Shown piece after piece: positions 24,701-35,803 of a stretch of DNA of 64,000 bases (position 1 is the first letter of the stretch; the number at the start of each line of letters is the position of its first letter). This DNA comes from Cubamyces lactineus (lineage: Eukaryota; Basidiomycota; Agaricomycetes; Polyporales; Polyporaceae). The position numbers and the translations under genes were made by a program. The notes under the pieces were generated by a model. The model made no database searches, was not told the DNA's origin, and worked only from the letters and a program-made list of their open reading frames with translations. The DNA is taken from the NCBI GenBank assembly GCA_022376465.1, contig JACDTU010000003.1:2046001-2110000 (forward strand), written 5' to 3'.

Positions 24701-27374
24701 AACAAAGGCTCCTTCTCCAGTAGCTTACGATTCCGTCCGCCGAGTTTCCCTAGAATTCGGATCGTAGTGTGCGCATGATGGTGGTTCGCGGGGAGGGGCT
24801 TGAGGAGGTCGTGCAGTGCTTCCATCAACTCTCGCAGTACGGCGTTGAGGGTGGGGTCCAGGAAGTCCGGTGTCAGATTGTCGATGCAGAGCTCGAGCGT
24901 CCGCAGTCCTTGAGATACAAGATCCGAGTTACCCCGCAAAGCTAACGCTAGCGGCTTCATGAGGTACGACAGGTACGGGATGAGGTGCGTCAAACGAAGA
25001 GGTACGGTGAGGAATAGCTCGACAATCATGTCCCGGGTTGGCCCTTCTGCCGACTGAAGCTGGCGGTTGAGACCCTCGAGCATGTCGGGAAGGAGTGGGA
25101 GGACTTCCTTGTACAACAGCTCAAATCGCCCGCCGCCACCGCCGATCGAGCGGAAGAGGCCGCGGAGGAGATGGAAGTAGTTCATCGGTCGCGTCGTTTT
25201 CGCTGCCAAGGGGAAACAATCCATGATCAACTTTCCGAGATGCGAGGCGAGGATAGACTCGTTCAGCTGAGGGAACGTTGTGACGGCTTGGAAAGCCATC
25301 TTGAAGACCCTGATCAGCACAGCTGCAGCCTGATCGTCATAGTCGCCAAGTTCAGGAAGGCGATCCAAGAGATGTCGTAAGACGATCGCGACCAGGGTAG
25401 GGGAGGTCGGCTCTTTGGTGAACAGAACACTGGCTAGGTGCATGAGCAAGGGACGTTTCTCTGCAGAGGCGAGGTAGAAGCCGATCTTCCGTGTCCAAAC
25501 CTCCTGGAAGACATGCAAGTTAAGTTCCGCCAGAGCACCAGCAAGCCAGTCCATAGCATCGTGGGCATCTCGAGCATCAGCGTCGAAGAATGCCATAGCT
25601 CGGATGCAGCTATCAAACATTCGGGCGATCAGGGCGCCGTCTGGGACAGGAGCATCGCACTTCTTCAAGCCTACTATCAGACCTCGGAAGACATGGAGGA
25701 TTGTGCGGACCAGATTCCGGTACTCTGGGCTACCATTTCAGCTCGTCAGAACTTGCTACAAGAGCGATAACATACCTCCAACATGATCCTCTGGTTTTTC
25801 GGTAGCGTAGCAAGGATTGACAAGAGGCCTGGACCTCTCAATCGTTGCGAAGTCCTTGAACTCGGACGCTGCGTCTTTCTCCTTCGTCGCTTTGCTGAGC
25901 CTCTCGGCTTGCACTGACACGAGCGAATCCACCTTGTCGACACAAGCCTCTAAGAGCATCATGAGGTTGCGCGCCGCGTTCTGGTGAGTGTCCTTCACAA
26001 CCTCGACCTCGACGAGATGTAATATCATCTTAGCGGACATTACGTGCATGTGCGTGGAAAGGAAGGGGTTATGCAAGTGCTGAACATAGACGGTGAAAAC
26101 ACGAGTGAGGTTGGCGGGCGTGAGTTCAGTCCTGAGATGGTGCAACAGATCCGCAACTGCAGTGAACAAAGGGATACTATCACACTGCGTCAACGACTCT
26201 CCTCGCTACGAGAATGGGGGAGGTGACCCACCGTAGAATTTCCCGACCTCCAACTGAGGTTCCCAACAACACTCGCTCGTCGAGCAACTTGTCTATGTGG
26301 GGAAGCAGTGCCCGCCTGTGGATTGTACTTCCAAGGTGCCTCATCAGGGTAGAGAGATCCTTCAGACGCCTGTGAGGTTGGTTCACACATGCAATGGCTT
26401 ACGAGCGCACCTTGCGAGGAGAAATCGCGGTGGCAGGACAATCCTGGAACAGACGGAGCATCGTGAGGACCAACTTCTCTCCCTCCGCATCGTATTGTTC
26501 GGGGAGGCCTCTGAGTATAAAGACCAAGGATGAGGCGCACTTCAACTGAGCCAGTATGTAGTCCAAGTAGACTTGAGAATTCTTGATTGTTGGAGCCATG
26601 CCCGCCCAGTATCCCCCCATGGCCTCGAAGTCCTCTCGTGCTTTCTGTTGTGCCGGAGCTTGTACTTCGACGAACTCGAGCAGACGGGGAATGATGTTTG
26701 GTATATGCGAAGCGACCAGCGTGCGATTGCACTGTAGGAAGGGGACGAGCAGGAGACTAATCTCGGTGGCGACCTTGAAGCTCCGAATAGCAGGAAGGGA
26801 GACGTTCGAGTCGAGTTCCGGAGAGCCCTCAGAGAGAACTTCGACGACCAATTGTTTGAGGTTGTCGTGAAGAGCCAGAAGAATTGAGGTGTACTCGTTG
26901 AATACCTCCTCGTTGACAGTGCGGATACCGCGTGTAATGTCGCCGAGCATTTTACAACAAGTCACTCCCATCTCTTCATTATCATGGCGGAGTAGATGGA
27001 GCAGCCCGTGGTAAAGTGGGAGGACTTGGGGCCGAACAACTTCCAGAGATGGTATGCGGTGCAATATCTCCAAGAGGGTGCGACGGAACTGATATTCAAG
27101 GCTGTCCCTTTGAAAGGAAGGCTTGCCCGACCGTAGGATTTCAAGGAGGACGGGAATCATGTGAGGAAGCACCCGCACTTCAGCGTCTCGGACAGTGTCT
27201 ATCATTTCGCGAAGCTCGCACGCAACGTCATACTTGGTTTTGAGGTCTGTGTTCGGGATTCTAGTTGAGAGTACAGAACACATGGAAGTCAGACGAACCT
27301 ATGCTGGGGTCTGCGACGCGTGCGGCGCGCAACTCGAGGTCTGCGGCCGTATGCAACGGTGGCGTGTTATCCAT
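15734..27374 (-). CDS. TRA1: TRA1/TRRAP, PIKK-family pseudokinase scaffold of SAGA/NuA4
   Basis: Giant scaffold that docks activators on SAGA and NuA4. The ATG at 27374 opens a 76-nt exon (MDNTPPLHTAADLELRAARV) spliced to DLKTKYDVACELREMIDTV, the family N-terminus. Checked early exons are 27246-26411, 26359-26232 and one from 26176, with intact frame. HEAT-repeat exons follow, including one of 5,065 nt (23308-18244) that carries the end of HEAT and the FAT region. The C-terminus holds the PI3K-like domain (GHDGSTTSFAVQLPSGRHCRREER, KKESRKRNLHFHLP), then LQHFLGPILTEGILACG-type helices and a FATC end (LISTATNPLNLVRMSEAFVPWF). The catalytic-loop position reads LGSRLPSR instead of GDRHxxN, so it is a pseudokinase, as known for Tra1. 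Predicted size is roughly 3,500 aa. Remaining internal exons were not all resolved. Confidence 0.93.
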
Positions 27375-28273
27375 TGTGACCGAGCTGCATGAAAGAGCCG
27401 TTCAGTTGTGCGGTTTGTCCCAGTGAGAGAATTCAAGTAATATGGGAGGGACAGAGTCGGGTCGGGCAAAGAAGCGGTCTTCAAGCAGATGTGGCTGAGG
27501 CCGCGCGCAGGACGCGGGGGTACAGTCGAAAGCCACAAAGACGCGCCCGCGACCCCGACAGCCTTCAGATCACGTGCATCATGCGAATGCCGGGCGCTTG
27601 TAACACGCCGGAGTTTGTTCGGGGCTTGAATATTGAATCCCACAACGCACTGTGCTAATGTAACATACCGAACGTTGTCTGCTCGTTGTCTGTCCCTTCA
27701 ATGCTATCCTATCTGCAGATTTTGCGAATGCCAGTTGTGTCTCAATCCCATGGTCCAAAGTTTCTGGGGGATTCCGATCTTGCTGTAGGAAGGCTCGATT
27801 CAGGCAATCGAATACCGGAATTGGCGGCAGATGCGCTGGTACTTGGGCGGGCGGGAAATGCAGGGGTTCGTGCAGCAAAGGCCCGCTTCATCGTCAATAT
27901 CTACACGGATTATATTCGTCTCGATGGAGCCTTAGCCTATGCGGTGCGTACTGTGTTTCCTCAGTCGAGCTGCGGACGGTGTTGTGGCGGCCTTGGCTAA
28001 GCCTATCACCCTGATGTCGCCGAGGAGCAGTTTCATCACCAGGCCCATAGCGTTGATACCAACGGGCGGCTGCGAGTCTAACAACACTCTTTGCGATGTC
28101 CGGCCTCTGACATTCTCCAGCTTGCCTGGTGCACTCTATATACCCCGTCTGACAACTCACACTCTTTTCGTTTGAGCTGGTTTCTCGCATCGGCAGCTGG
28201 GCTGCTCCACCTTTGTACTGGCTGGACCTTCACTCCTTTCGTGATCTAGCCCTCGCGTCGACGTCGGGAACGA
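27375..28273. other. Divergent intergenic region between TRA1 and a membrane-protein gene
   Basis: About 900 bp. It should contain both promoters. A minus-strand ORF around 28058-27960 beginning MGLVMKLLLGDIRVIGLAK could be the first exon of a small gene with a GTACGC donor, but its continuation (CCTNPCISRPP...) resembles nothing I know. I do not call a gene. Confidence 0.35.
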
Positions 28274-30792
28274 ATGTCTGGCAACTTTCCCCGCCCTGCG
28301 TTCTTGCTGCAAGATGACGAGAACCTTGATACCAGGGAATTCCTGCGTCACCCTGATTTGTGAGTTCTTTTCCCAGCCGGTCCCCCAGTTAGCACTGGCA
28401 TGCTTACGTCGACTATCTTGGCGGATAGTCGCACGGCTACTGGATTTCTATTGGGATGGGTCTTCTGGAGTAGTATTTCTTACACATACAGGTCGCGCTT
28501 CTTCCAGTCACTGGGCCGTATCTGTTGGGATCGTGTTCGTCGCAAGAACCTTCAAACCAAGGCGGGCGACATCGAGGCGCGAGCGTCTGCAGACGCCGAG
28601 AAGAGGATACCAATACGCAGCGAGACTGATCCACCTGCTGCCCGGCACCTGACCAACGAATCTGCGTTAATCTTTACCCTCAACATATGCTTTTCGTTCG
28701 CCAGCTTTGCTCTATTTTGTTCCACTCTGGCTTACGACCCAGGTGGCGTGAACACTGCGTGCGGTACGACTTGACCCTCCTTCAATCTGGATAGTTCTTG
28801 ACGACGCAATAGCATTCACACTCGCATGGGGGAACATGACCGCTCAAGCAGCTCGCTTGATTGGGCTTCTGATCCTCACATTGCGGCTCAAAGCGCAGGG
28901 TGGCAGGATGATAGAGTTTTACTGCCTATGTGCCTCTCTTGTGTTGATGTTCTGTATGTTCTTGATCTGTTGTGCCGCTTTCAATATCTGATCTCCATCA
29001 GCGTTCATGCTAGCTTTCAATGCAACTAATACCGGTGTGATCATGCTCGTCCACACCTTGTCAGTGGGAATCTGTACGATGGAGCGGTACGTACTACATA
29101 TTCGCGTATCAAATACTGTACACTAAACAACTCACGCTGGTAGATTTCTGCCTACGGCGATCTTGACATTCGCAAGCTTCATCGCACTAGAGGTGTATAT
29201 TACCACGCGATCCTTAGGCTGGGAGGGCCGTCGTTCCGGATTGCGGTCTGTCCTCTCCAAATCGGCAAACATCCAGGTTGCACGAGCAAGCAGTCTATTG
29301 CTCCTTGATGTCTTGACTATTGCGCCCAACGTTATGGACACAGGTGTACTTGCTCAATATGTGCCTTTCAGCTTAGGAGCTATATTGGTGCTCGGTAAGT
29401 GAGAGTTTCCGCGATGTAATACCACCATACTAACACTGGGCATGAGCAGCCGTCTTCAATTATCATACGGACGAGAACGAGCCTGTAGTGGGTGGAGCCA
29501 TACCGCAGATTTCTGCTCCTTCGCGGCCGATATCAATCCTTGTCTCTCCACGGTTACCCGCCACGAGAACTAAAGCTTCAGGAGGTTTAGAGGACAGCCC
29601 CATCCTAATCATCGACAGCCCGAAGAACTTACCTACCTCAAGCGCCGAGCATGTACTACCAGCCGCAGTTCCCAGCAGCGCGCCTCCACGACTCGGCGAT
29701 AAGGCTGTGTTCGCTGACCTTCAGGCGCGAAGGATCCTACCGTTTCAGACGCAATTCGCAGAACATCTAGAAAGGCACATACATACTGGACCAATTGCTC
29801 CGCCACGACGTCCTCAACAGCAGCGCCCGCATATACAAGTTGTAGTCAACAACAGCGAGCCGACACAGGCCCTTAAAAGCGCTCCTTCAACCATCATTGG
29901 TTCTGACATCATTCGGCTTCCGTCTGCTGCACCTAGATCGCGGCGGGAGACGAGGGAGACGAAACCTTGGTCCCCCAGCTCTTTCGCGACCCCATCCGAG
30001 TACACCACGTCTCATACCTCGTCGGCTGTCACACCCACTACGATTCGGGACTCCAGCCTGTCCATGGCGACGTCTACATTCAACCGCTCGCAGTACAGGC
30101 GCTCCCGCCCGGCTTTGTCAGGCGTATTCTCGCAGTCCTCCAGTAAGAAGAAACTACGCTCACCCGCCGAGACATCTCTCAAAATGCCCTGGCGCGGTGC
30201 ACCGCGGGCGTCCGTTGCATCGGGCAGGACGTTTGGCGTACGTGAAGAGCTCCCACCGGTCGCCGAGGGCGGGACGGATGGCGTTGGTCCCATCGTGGAC
30301 CAACGGCGCGGGAGTTACACGTCCTCAAAACGGCTGGTCATCAGCCGCCCTCACTCGCTGCGATCTACGAAGCCATCCAGTCCGCACCCATCGCGATTGA
30401 CCATGTTGCATCTCCCCGCCGTTCCCACTACTAGCCGCCCTTCCTCCTCTCAACACCTAACGGTCCCTGAGCAGCTGTTTTCCCCTGCCATTTCTGAAGC
30501 ACCCGCACGAGCAAGGACGCCCTTGCAACCCATCTTTCCAATGCCAATCTCTCCCCCATCAGGATTATACGAACGTGCCCCAGGCTCAGGGAAGCTCCGC
30601 GGACCCAGGTCGCCGCCCATGTCTAGCTCCTCGCCAAATCTCCGGAGCGCGTGGCCGATGGTGGAAGTTGCAGAGGGTGCCACGGTGCAGGGAGTCGACT
30701 CGGGGCACAGGCGCAGGCGTAGTGATAGTTGTCCGGAACTTCCACCGTTGGACCTCGGCGTGCGGTCCTTACGTCCGCCTTGCCCGCCATAG
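28274..30792 (+). CDS. Multispanning membrane protein with long Ser/Pro-rich tail, unknown function
   Basis: I do not recognise this gene. Six exons (28274-28359, 28429-28763, 28813-28953, 29002-29086, 29144-29394, 29450-30792) keep frame and give 746 aa. About six to seven hydrophobic segments lie in roughly residues 30-305, for example ALIFTLNICFSFASFALF, LIGLLILTLRL, FYCLCASLVLMFSFMLAF, GVIMLVHTLSVGI, LPTAILTFASFIALEVYI and YVPFSLGAILVL. The rest, about 440 residues, is a polar tail rich in Ser, Pro and Arg with no domain, probably cytosolic. The layout resembles fungal seven-helix membrane proteins with a regulatory tail, but no receptor family signature is seen. The exon model rests only on good splice sites, frame continuity and unbroken hydrophobicity. 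Confidence 0.65.
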
Positions 30793-31120
30793 GACTGTGA
30801 CTAGCTAGTGTACTAGCCTCGGTATCCGATGTTTATTTCATCCTACTTCAGGAAACCTCGCGCCGTATGCATGACGTGAAGAGATCCCCTTGAGAGGTTC
30901 AACTAGTCGATGCTGATACCATAAGTTACTGGTCATTGCCTGCTTTCCCGTGGTGCGGCGAGCTTGACGTGTGTATACAGCCTGAGGTGATGTCAACAAG
31001 CTGCGGGCTGCGGGCGTCTAATCATCTCTATCTCATACGCTTAGGTTTGAGCTTCTCTATCACCTTCACTTCAGGAGATTCTCAGCGTACTCGTCGTATT
31101 ACCGTCCACATACAAGTCAA
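30793..31120. promoter_or_regulatory. Intergenic region upstream of the verprolin-like gene
   Basis: 328 bp between tandem plus-strand genes; it holds the upstream 3' UTR and the verprolin promoter. No clear motif is visible. Confidence 0.35.
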
Positions 31121-32528
31121 ATGGCTTCAGCTGAGCTGCTGAAGCAGATCCAGGCGGGTAAGAAACTCAGGAAGGCCGAGACAAATGACCGCAGCGCACC
31201 CATTATCGAGACCCCCAAGGGAGCGGGCGGTGGTGGTAGAGCTGGCATGGGTGCACCTGCAATCCCGATGGCGGCGCCCTCGTCATCTGGTGGTGGCGGA
31301 GGCCCGCCACAGCTAGGTGCACTTTTTGCTAGTGGCATGCCCAAGTTGAAGCCCGCAGGACAAAGCCAACTAGGTGCGTTTCGTTGTTGGAAGGCAGACC
31401 GGCCGACTAATCTGCTACATGCATTCCAGGTAAACCGCCAACGCTGGGCAAACCACCATCTATACCGAAACGCGACACCTCGTCTGCATCGTCTGCGCCA
31501 CCCCCGCCTCCCAATAGACCATCCCCCGCAAAACCGCCGGCGCCACCTCCACCAGCACCTCCAGCACGATCAGCCCCGAGTTTACCAGCAAGATCTGCTC
31601 CTAGTCTTCCGGCTCGAGCAACGCCCTCAGCTCCGAGCGCACCAACCCCTCCTGCCCCTCCCCCGCGGAAGGCACCCCCTCCGCCTCGTTCGGCGTCGCC
31701 ACCCGCACCGCCTGCTATTCCCCCGCGGACATCTTCGCCTGCGAGTAGGGGAGGAAGACCTGTGCCGGAGACACCGCCCAGGCCGTCATCGGCGTTGCCT
31801 CATCGCAAAGTGCCTGCACCTCCCGGAGGGCGTGGCCCGCCTCCTCCCCCTCCAGCACGTCCCTCTTCGATTGCAGTCCATCATAGCGAAAGTAGTGCAG
31901 GTTCCCCTGGCCGGCCTGTTCCCCCGCCACCGCCTGCGCGAAAGTCAGCTCACTTGGCTCCTCCGCCCCCACCTGTCCGCCAAAGGGTGCATTCTGAGAC
32001 GGACGCGACCCCTGCAGCGCCGCCTCCGCCTCCTATGAGGCATACACCTGCACCACCTTCGTCAACCCCTCCGCCGCCGCCTCCGGCACCTCCTGCGCGG
32101 CATTCTGCAGCTCCCACAGCGCCGCCTCCACCTCCGCCCGCTGCTCCTCCAGCACGGCACAGTGCAGCCCCCTCGGCACCCCCGCCGCCCCCTCCAGGAC
32201 CGTCGCCTGTTCGTTCCCGCACATCGTCTGGGTCCAACTTGCGTCCTTCGTCTGCACCCCCGAGCAGAGTGCCGTCGGGCTTAGTACCGAGACTCAATGG
32301 GAATGGCAATTCAGAACAGCGCCGAAAGAGTGAGTGTCAGAGCTTCTACCGGTTGGGAAAAGCACAGCTTGCTGAATAGTGGTTTCAGTACCCACGCCGC
32401 CGCCGACGGTTGGATCTCACACTTTCCCGGTGTCGGATTTCCCGCCTCCGCGGCCATTTACGGCAAGCGTTAAGAAGTACGCCGGAGGGCGTCAACGGGG
32501 ATGTAATTTCGACCTTGGGTCGTTGTAG
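31121..32528 (+). CDS. VRP1: Verprolin/WIP-like actin regulator with WH2 motif
   Basis: Proline-rich partner of WASP that binds actin and supports Arp2/3-dependent patch assembly and endocytosis. Three exons (31121-31373, 31430-32329, 32389-32528) keep frame and give 430 aa. The N-terminal WH2 motif is clear: LLKQIQAGKKLRKAETNDRS. A Gly-rich stretch follows, then about 300 residues of polyproline with many PPPPP and PxxP blocks interspersed with Arg, suitable for profilin and SH3 binding. The last exon encodes HTFPVSDFPPPRPF and KKYAGGR, resembling the WASP-binding C-terminus of verprolins. Some alternative frames across the proline-rich part are long because of the skewed composition; these are shadows. 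Confidence 0.85.
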
Positions 32529-32983
32529 GATGGAAGGACGGAGGACGGACTTCGAGGGACGGTGGAAATGCCACGTATGCTACTAATGTACCTGGTAGAT
32601 GGATTCACGTTGGGCGCAAGTCATGAGTTGTCCGCGAGAAGCCATATGAGAGCTAAGAAAGAGATTGATGCGTGAAATGTCCGCGCTATGGCCGGACGTT
32701 GGGCACGGCGAAGGCAGGATTGAAGCCGGTTAAGGAAGCATGACTAGCAAAGCGCTGACTACGTGTCGCATACGATGGGCGCGAGGAAGGCGCGTCAATG
32801 GCGAGAGTGCCCGTGTCGGCAGCAAAGTGGACGAGCGCTTGCCCGTTTGGGCGCGATCAGTAACAAGTTGGCTCGGCCTGGGTGATGGTGCTTATATAGT
32901 GACACGTCGACAGTCCCCGCTCTTATAAACCCTCGCGGTCCTCGCCACCGCCCACCCATCATCTACTCCTTCCTCTCCTCGCA
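32529..32983. promoter_or_regulatory. PDI1 promoter region
   Basis: 455 bp upstream of the PDI start. It contains TATA-like words (one at 32892-32898, a TATAAA at 32924-32929) and a pyrimidine-rich leader just before the ATG, typical of highly expressed fungal genes. A GACACGTC word at 32901-32908 (complement GACGTGTC) is close to unfolded-protein-response elements, which would suit an ER chaperone gene; this is tentative. Confidence 0.45.
32924..32929 (+). promoter_or_regulatory. TATA box of PDI1
   Basis: TATAAA lies 55 nt upstream of the PDI ATG, followed by a C/T-rich stretch that is a plausible transcription start area. Confidence 0.5.
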
Positions 32984-34754
32984 ATGCGGTTCTCGCATTT
33001 GTTCTCCTCGGCGGCTGCCTTCGCCTTCTTCACTGCCGTCCTCGCCTCGGACGTGCTTGACCTTACCCACGACAACTTCGATGCTGTCGTCAACCCTGAG
33101 TCTCTGATCCTCGTGGAGTTCTTCGCGCCATGGTAAGTCGCCTTTGTACGTCTTACTAGCGTAACCGAGTCCAATCTCGCGTAGGTGCGGTCACTGCAAG
33201 GCTCTCGCACCCCACTATGAGGAGGCGGCCACTGCCCTCAAGGAGAAGGGCATCAAGCTCGCCAAGGTCAACTGTGTAGATGAAGCGGACTTCTGTCAGT
33301 CTAATGGCATTCAGGGATACCCGTATGTACTCCGTTTAGGAAGTGTACCACCGCTGAGCTCACGCATTCTGTAGCACTCTTCGGGTATACCGCAATGGCG
33401 ACTACAGTGACTACAGCGGTCCTCGCAAGGCTGATGGTATCATCAGCTATATGACCAAGTAAGGCTTCCGCTTCGCTCTTGGTATATACTCATGCTAACA
33501 TGACCTAGGCAATCTCTCCCCGCTGTCACTGATGTTACCGCTGAGAACTTCGAGGAGTTCAAGAAGGCGGACAAGATCGTTGCCGTCGCTTTCCTACCCT
33601 CTGCCACTGACGCACCCGCTGCTGAGTTCAGCGCGACTGCGAACAAGCACCGTGACGACTACCTCTTTGGTCTCTCCACCGACAACGCCGTCGCTGAGGC
33701 TGCCGGCGTCACTCCCCCTGCCATCGTGCTTTTCCGTAGCTTCGACGATCCTCAGACCGAGTTCCCTTACCCGCTGGCCTCCGCGAACGCTAAGGAAATC
33801 GAGGGCTGGATTCAGGATCTTTCCATCCCCATCATCGACGAAGTCGGCGCGGAGAACTACCAGACTTACGCCCAGAGCGGCAAGCCTCTTGCCTACCTTT
33901 TCGTTGACCCCACGGACGAGAAGCTGAACGAATACATTGCCACTGTAAAGCCCGTTGCGGCTAAGTACAAGGGCAAGGTGAACTTCGTCTGGATCGACGC
34001 TATCAAGTTCGGTGACCACGCGCGTGCCTTGAACCTCAACGAGGCCAAGTGGCCCAGCTTCGTCGTCCAGGACCTTCAGAAGCAGCTCAAGTACCCCTAT
34101 GACCAGGGCGCTGAACTCTCCACCGAGGCCCTCGACACCATGGTTGAGCAGTTCCTTGACGGCAAGCTTGAGCCCCAGCTCAAGAGCCAGCCTATCCCTG
34201 AGTCTCAAGATGAGCCCGTATTTGAGCTCGTCGGCAAGCAGTTTGAGGAGATCGTCTTCGACGACGAGAAGGATGTCTTCGTCGAGTTCTACGCTAGCTG
34301 GTAAGGCTCCCTCTCACGATTAATGGTTATACGAGTCTAAGTCCCTGATGCAGGTGCGGTCACTGCAAGCGTCTCAAGCCTACCTGGGATTCTCTTGGTG
34401 AGCACTTCGCCAACGTCAAGGACCGTGTCACGATGTGAGTGTTTGATTCCACTCGTCCGGTTTGTACTTTCCTCATCTGGTCGCACCTGCAGTGCCAAGA
34501 TGGAGGCGACTGAGAACGATCTCCCTCCGACCGTTCCCTTCCGCGTCTCTGGCTTCCCCACGCTCAAGTTCAAGAAGGCCGGTACCCGCGACTTCATTGA
34601 CTACGACGGTGATCGCTCCCTTGAGAGCCTCATTGCCTTCGTCGAGGAGCACGCAAAGAACCCTCTTGACCCCAACGTTGCCTTCGGCAACAAGACCCCC
34701 GCTCAGGAAGCCGCACAGGTTGTCCTTGAGCACGATCACCACGACGAGCTCTGA
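32984..34754 (+). CDS. PDI1: Protein disulfide isomerase
   Basis: ER-lumen thiol oxidoreductase that forms and rearranges disulfides. Six exons (32984-33132, 33185-33322, 33375-33458, 33509-34300, 34354-34434, 34493-34754) keep frame and give 501 aa, the normal size. A signal peptide (MRFSHLFSSAAAFAFFTAVLA) is followed by an a-b-b'-a' layout: first active site FFAPWCGHCKALAP, second active site FYASWCGHCKRLKP, cis-proline loops GYPTLRVY and GFPTLKF, and the ER retrieval signal HDEL at the very end. The intron before each CGHC site falls at the same position, after TG of the Trp codon. It is convergent with TCTP. Confidence 0.97.
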
Positions 34755-35056
34755 ATCTTGGGTGGACACGGTAGTCGCATTGCATTATCCCTACGCTTTA
34801 TTATGTATTAGTCTAGGCGCAGTTCGCCTGAAAATATCCACGAATTCTACTTCAAAACGCTGTTACCTGCATGTTATGTCAAGAGATGGGTCGACGGCGA
34901 GGACATGCCATCCATTGGGGAGTTTTTTTGAGGATACAATGATGCTGATACTTCTCTTCCTACAGAACAGCCAACTGATACACCACGAGATACGTGATAA
35001 GTGAAAGCGAAAGGATCCAATGTGCAGCGGGGTGAGAGAGGCGCGTGGAGACACAT
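34755..35056. other. Convergent 3' region between PDI1 and TCTP
   Basis: 302 bp containing the two 3' UTRs. It is AT-richer than the genes, with TTTATTATGTATTAG near 34798-34812 that could serve 3'-end formation of PDI1. Nothing else is seen. Confidence 0.35.
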
Positions 35057-35803
35057 CTAGAGCTTGACCTCCTTGAGACCGTCCTTCCAGAAGGTGAAGT
35101 AGGCTGTGCAAAGAACACTATAAGTTGCATGCCAGAGACTAGAGCGTCGAGAAAACGTACGGGTGACACCATCCTCGCGGTAGTTGAGCAGGGCGACCAT
35201 GCCATCAGGGTTCATGTTCTCGCCAGTGTAAAACTCGTAGTCCTTGAAGTTGGCGACGATCTTCTTGGCGAACGCCTGCGCGCCCTTCTCGAAAGCCTCA
35301 ACGCGCTCAGGCTTGTTCTCCTGAAGGTGCTGCTTGACAGCCTTCATGTAGCTCTGCATTTACAGTCGGTGTGAGACTTGTCACCCAACGGGGACACATG
35401 TCAGAGGAAACGAACCTTCAGGTAGGTGAGGTAGGACTTCTTGTCGAACTGGGTCGACTGAAGACGGAAGGAGTAGACGACGTTGTTGACCGTCTGCGCA
35501 CCCTCCTCGAGGGACTCCTCCTGCTCCTCAGCGGAGGGGTTGGCGCCTGATTCAACCAGGTCAGCTTGATCGGCTCGGGTAGATTACGAGTAGGCTACTT
35601 GCCGATATCGACGTCCGCGCCAGGCTTGACGGTGATCATCGAGCAGTCGACCTCGTACACAATGTCATCGACCTCCTTGCTAGTAGAGGCAGAAGCGGTC
35701 AGCCGGACTATCTCCCGGAGATGCTGTGTCGCAGAGGAGCGTACATGGGGAAGGCATCCGAGAACATCTCGTCGTTGGAGATAACGTCAGTGTAGAGCAA
35801 CAT
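35057..35803 (-). CDS. TCTP: Translationally controlled tumour protein (TCTP)
   Basis: Abundant small cytosolic protein associated with growth and microtubules. Five exons (35803-35745, 35679-35603, 35546-35416, 35353-35161, 35103-35057) keep frame and give 168 aa, exactly the family size. Signatures are [32 protein letters not shown], the middle [20 protein letters not shown], and the C-terminal [23 protein letters not shown] in spliced form. The second intron has a GC donor (GCAAGT). The 5' flank is strongly pyrimidine-rich on the coding strand. Confidence 0.96.
35547..35602 (-). other. GC-AG intron in TCTP
   Basis: The intron begins GCAAGT and ends AATCAG. Only this junction yields [14 protein letters not shown]; the nearest GT donor (in GGCAAGTAG) breaks the frame. 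Confidence 0.75.

Noticed and set aside
26370..26402. 33-nt intron in TRA1 using the GTAAGC donor
   Set aside because: Too short for this genome; the alternative GTGCGC...GAAG intron (26360-26410, 51 nt) gives PRK-DLSTLMRHLGS, which fits Tra1 better.
27686..28000. 104-residue plus-strand ORF upstream of the membrane-protein gene
   Set aside because: No recognisable motif, no supporting splice context and ordinary length for chance.
31121..32038. 305-residue plus-strand frame through the verprolin region
   Set aside because: It is the unspliced continuation of exon 1 into the wrong frame of the proline-rich exon; His/Arg/Leu-rich output is a frame shadow.
32005..32225. Highly repetitive CCT/CCG-rich DNA that might be read as a microsatellite
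   Set aside because: It encodes the polyproline blocks of verprolin in frame and is explained by coding function.
33594..34208. 204-residue minus-strand ORF opposite PDI1
   Set aside because: Shadow of the strongly biased codons of PDI1; no family resemblance.
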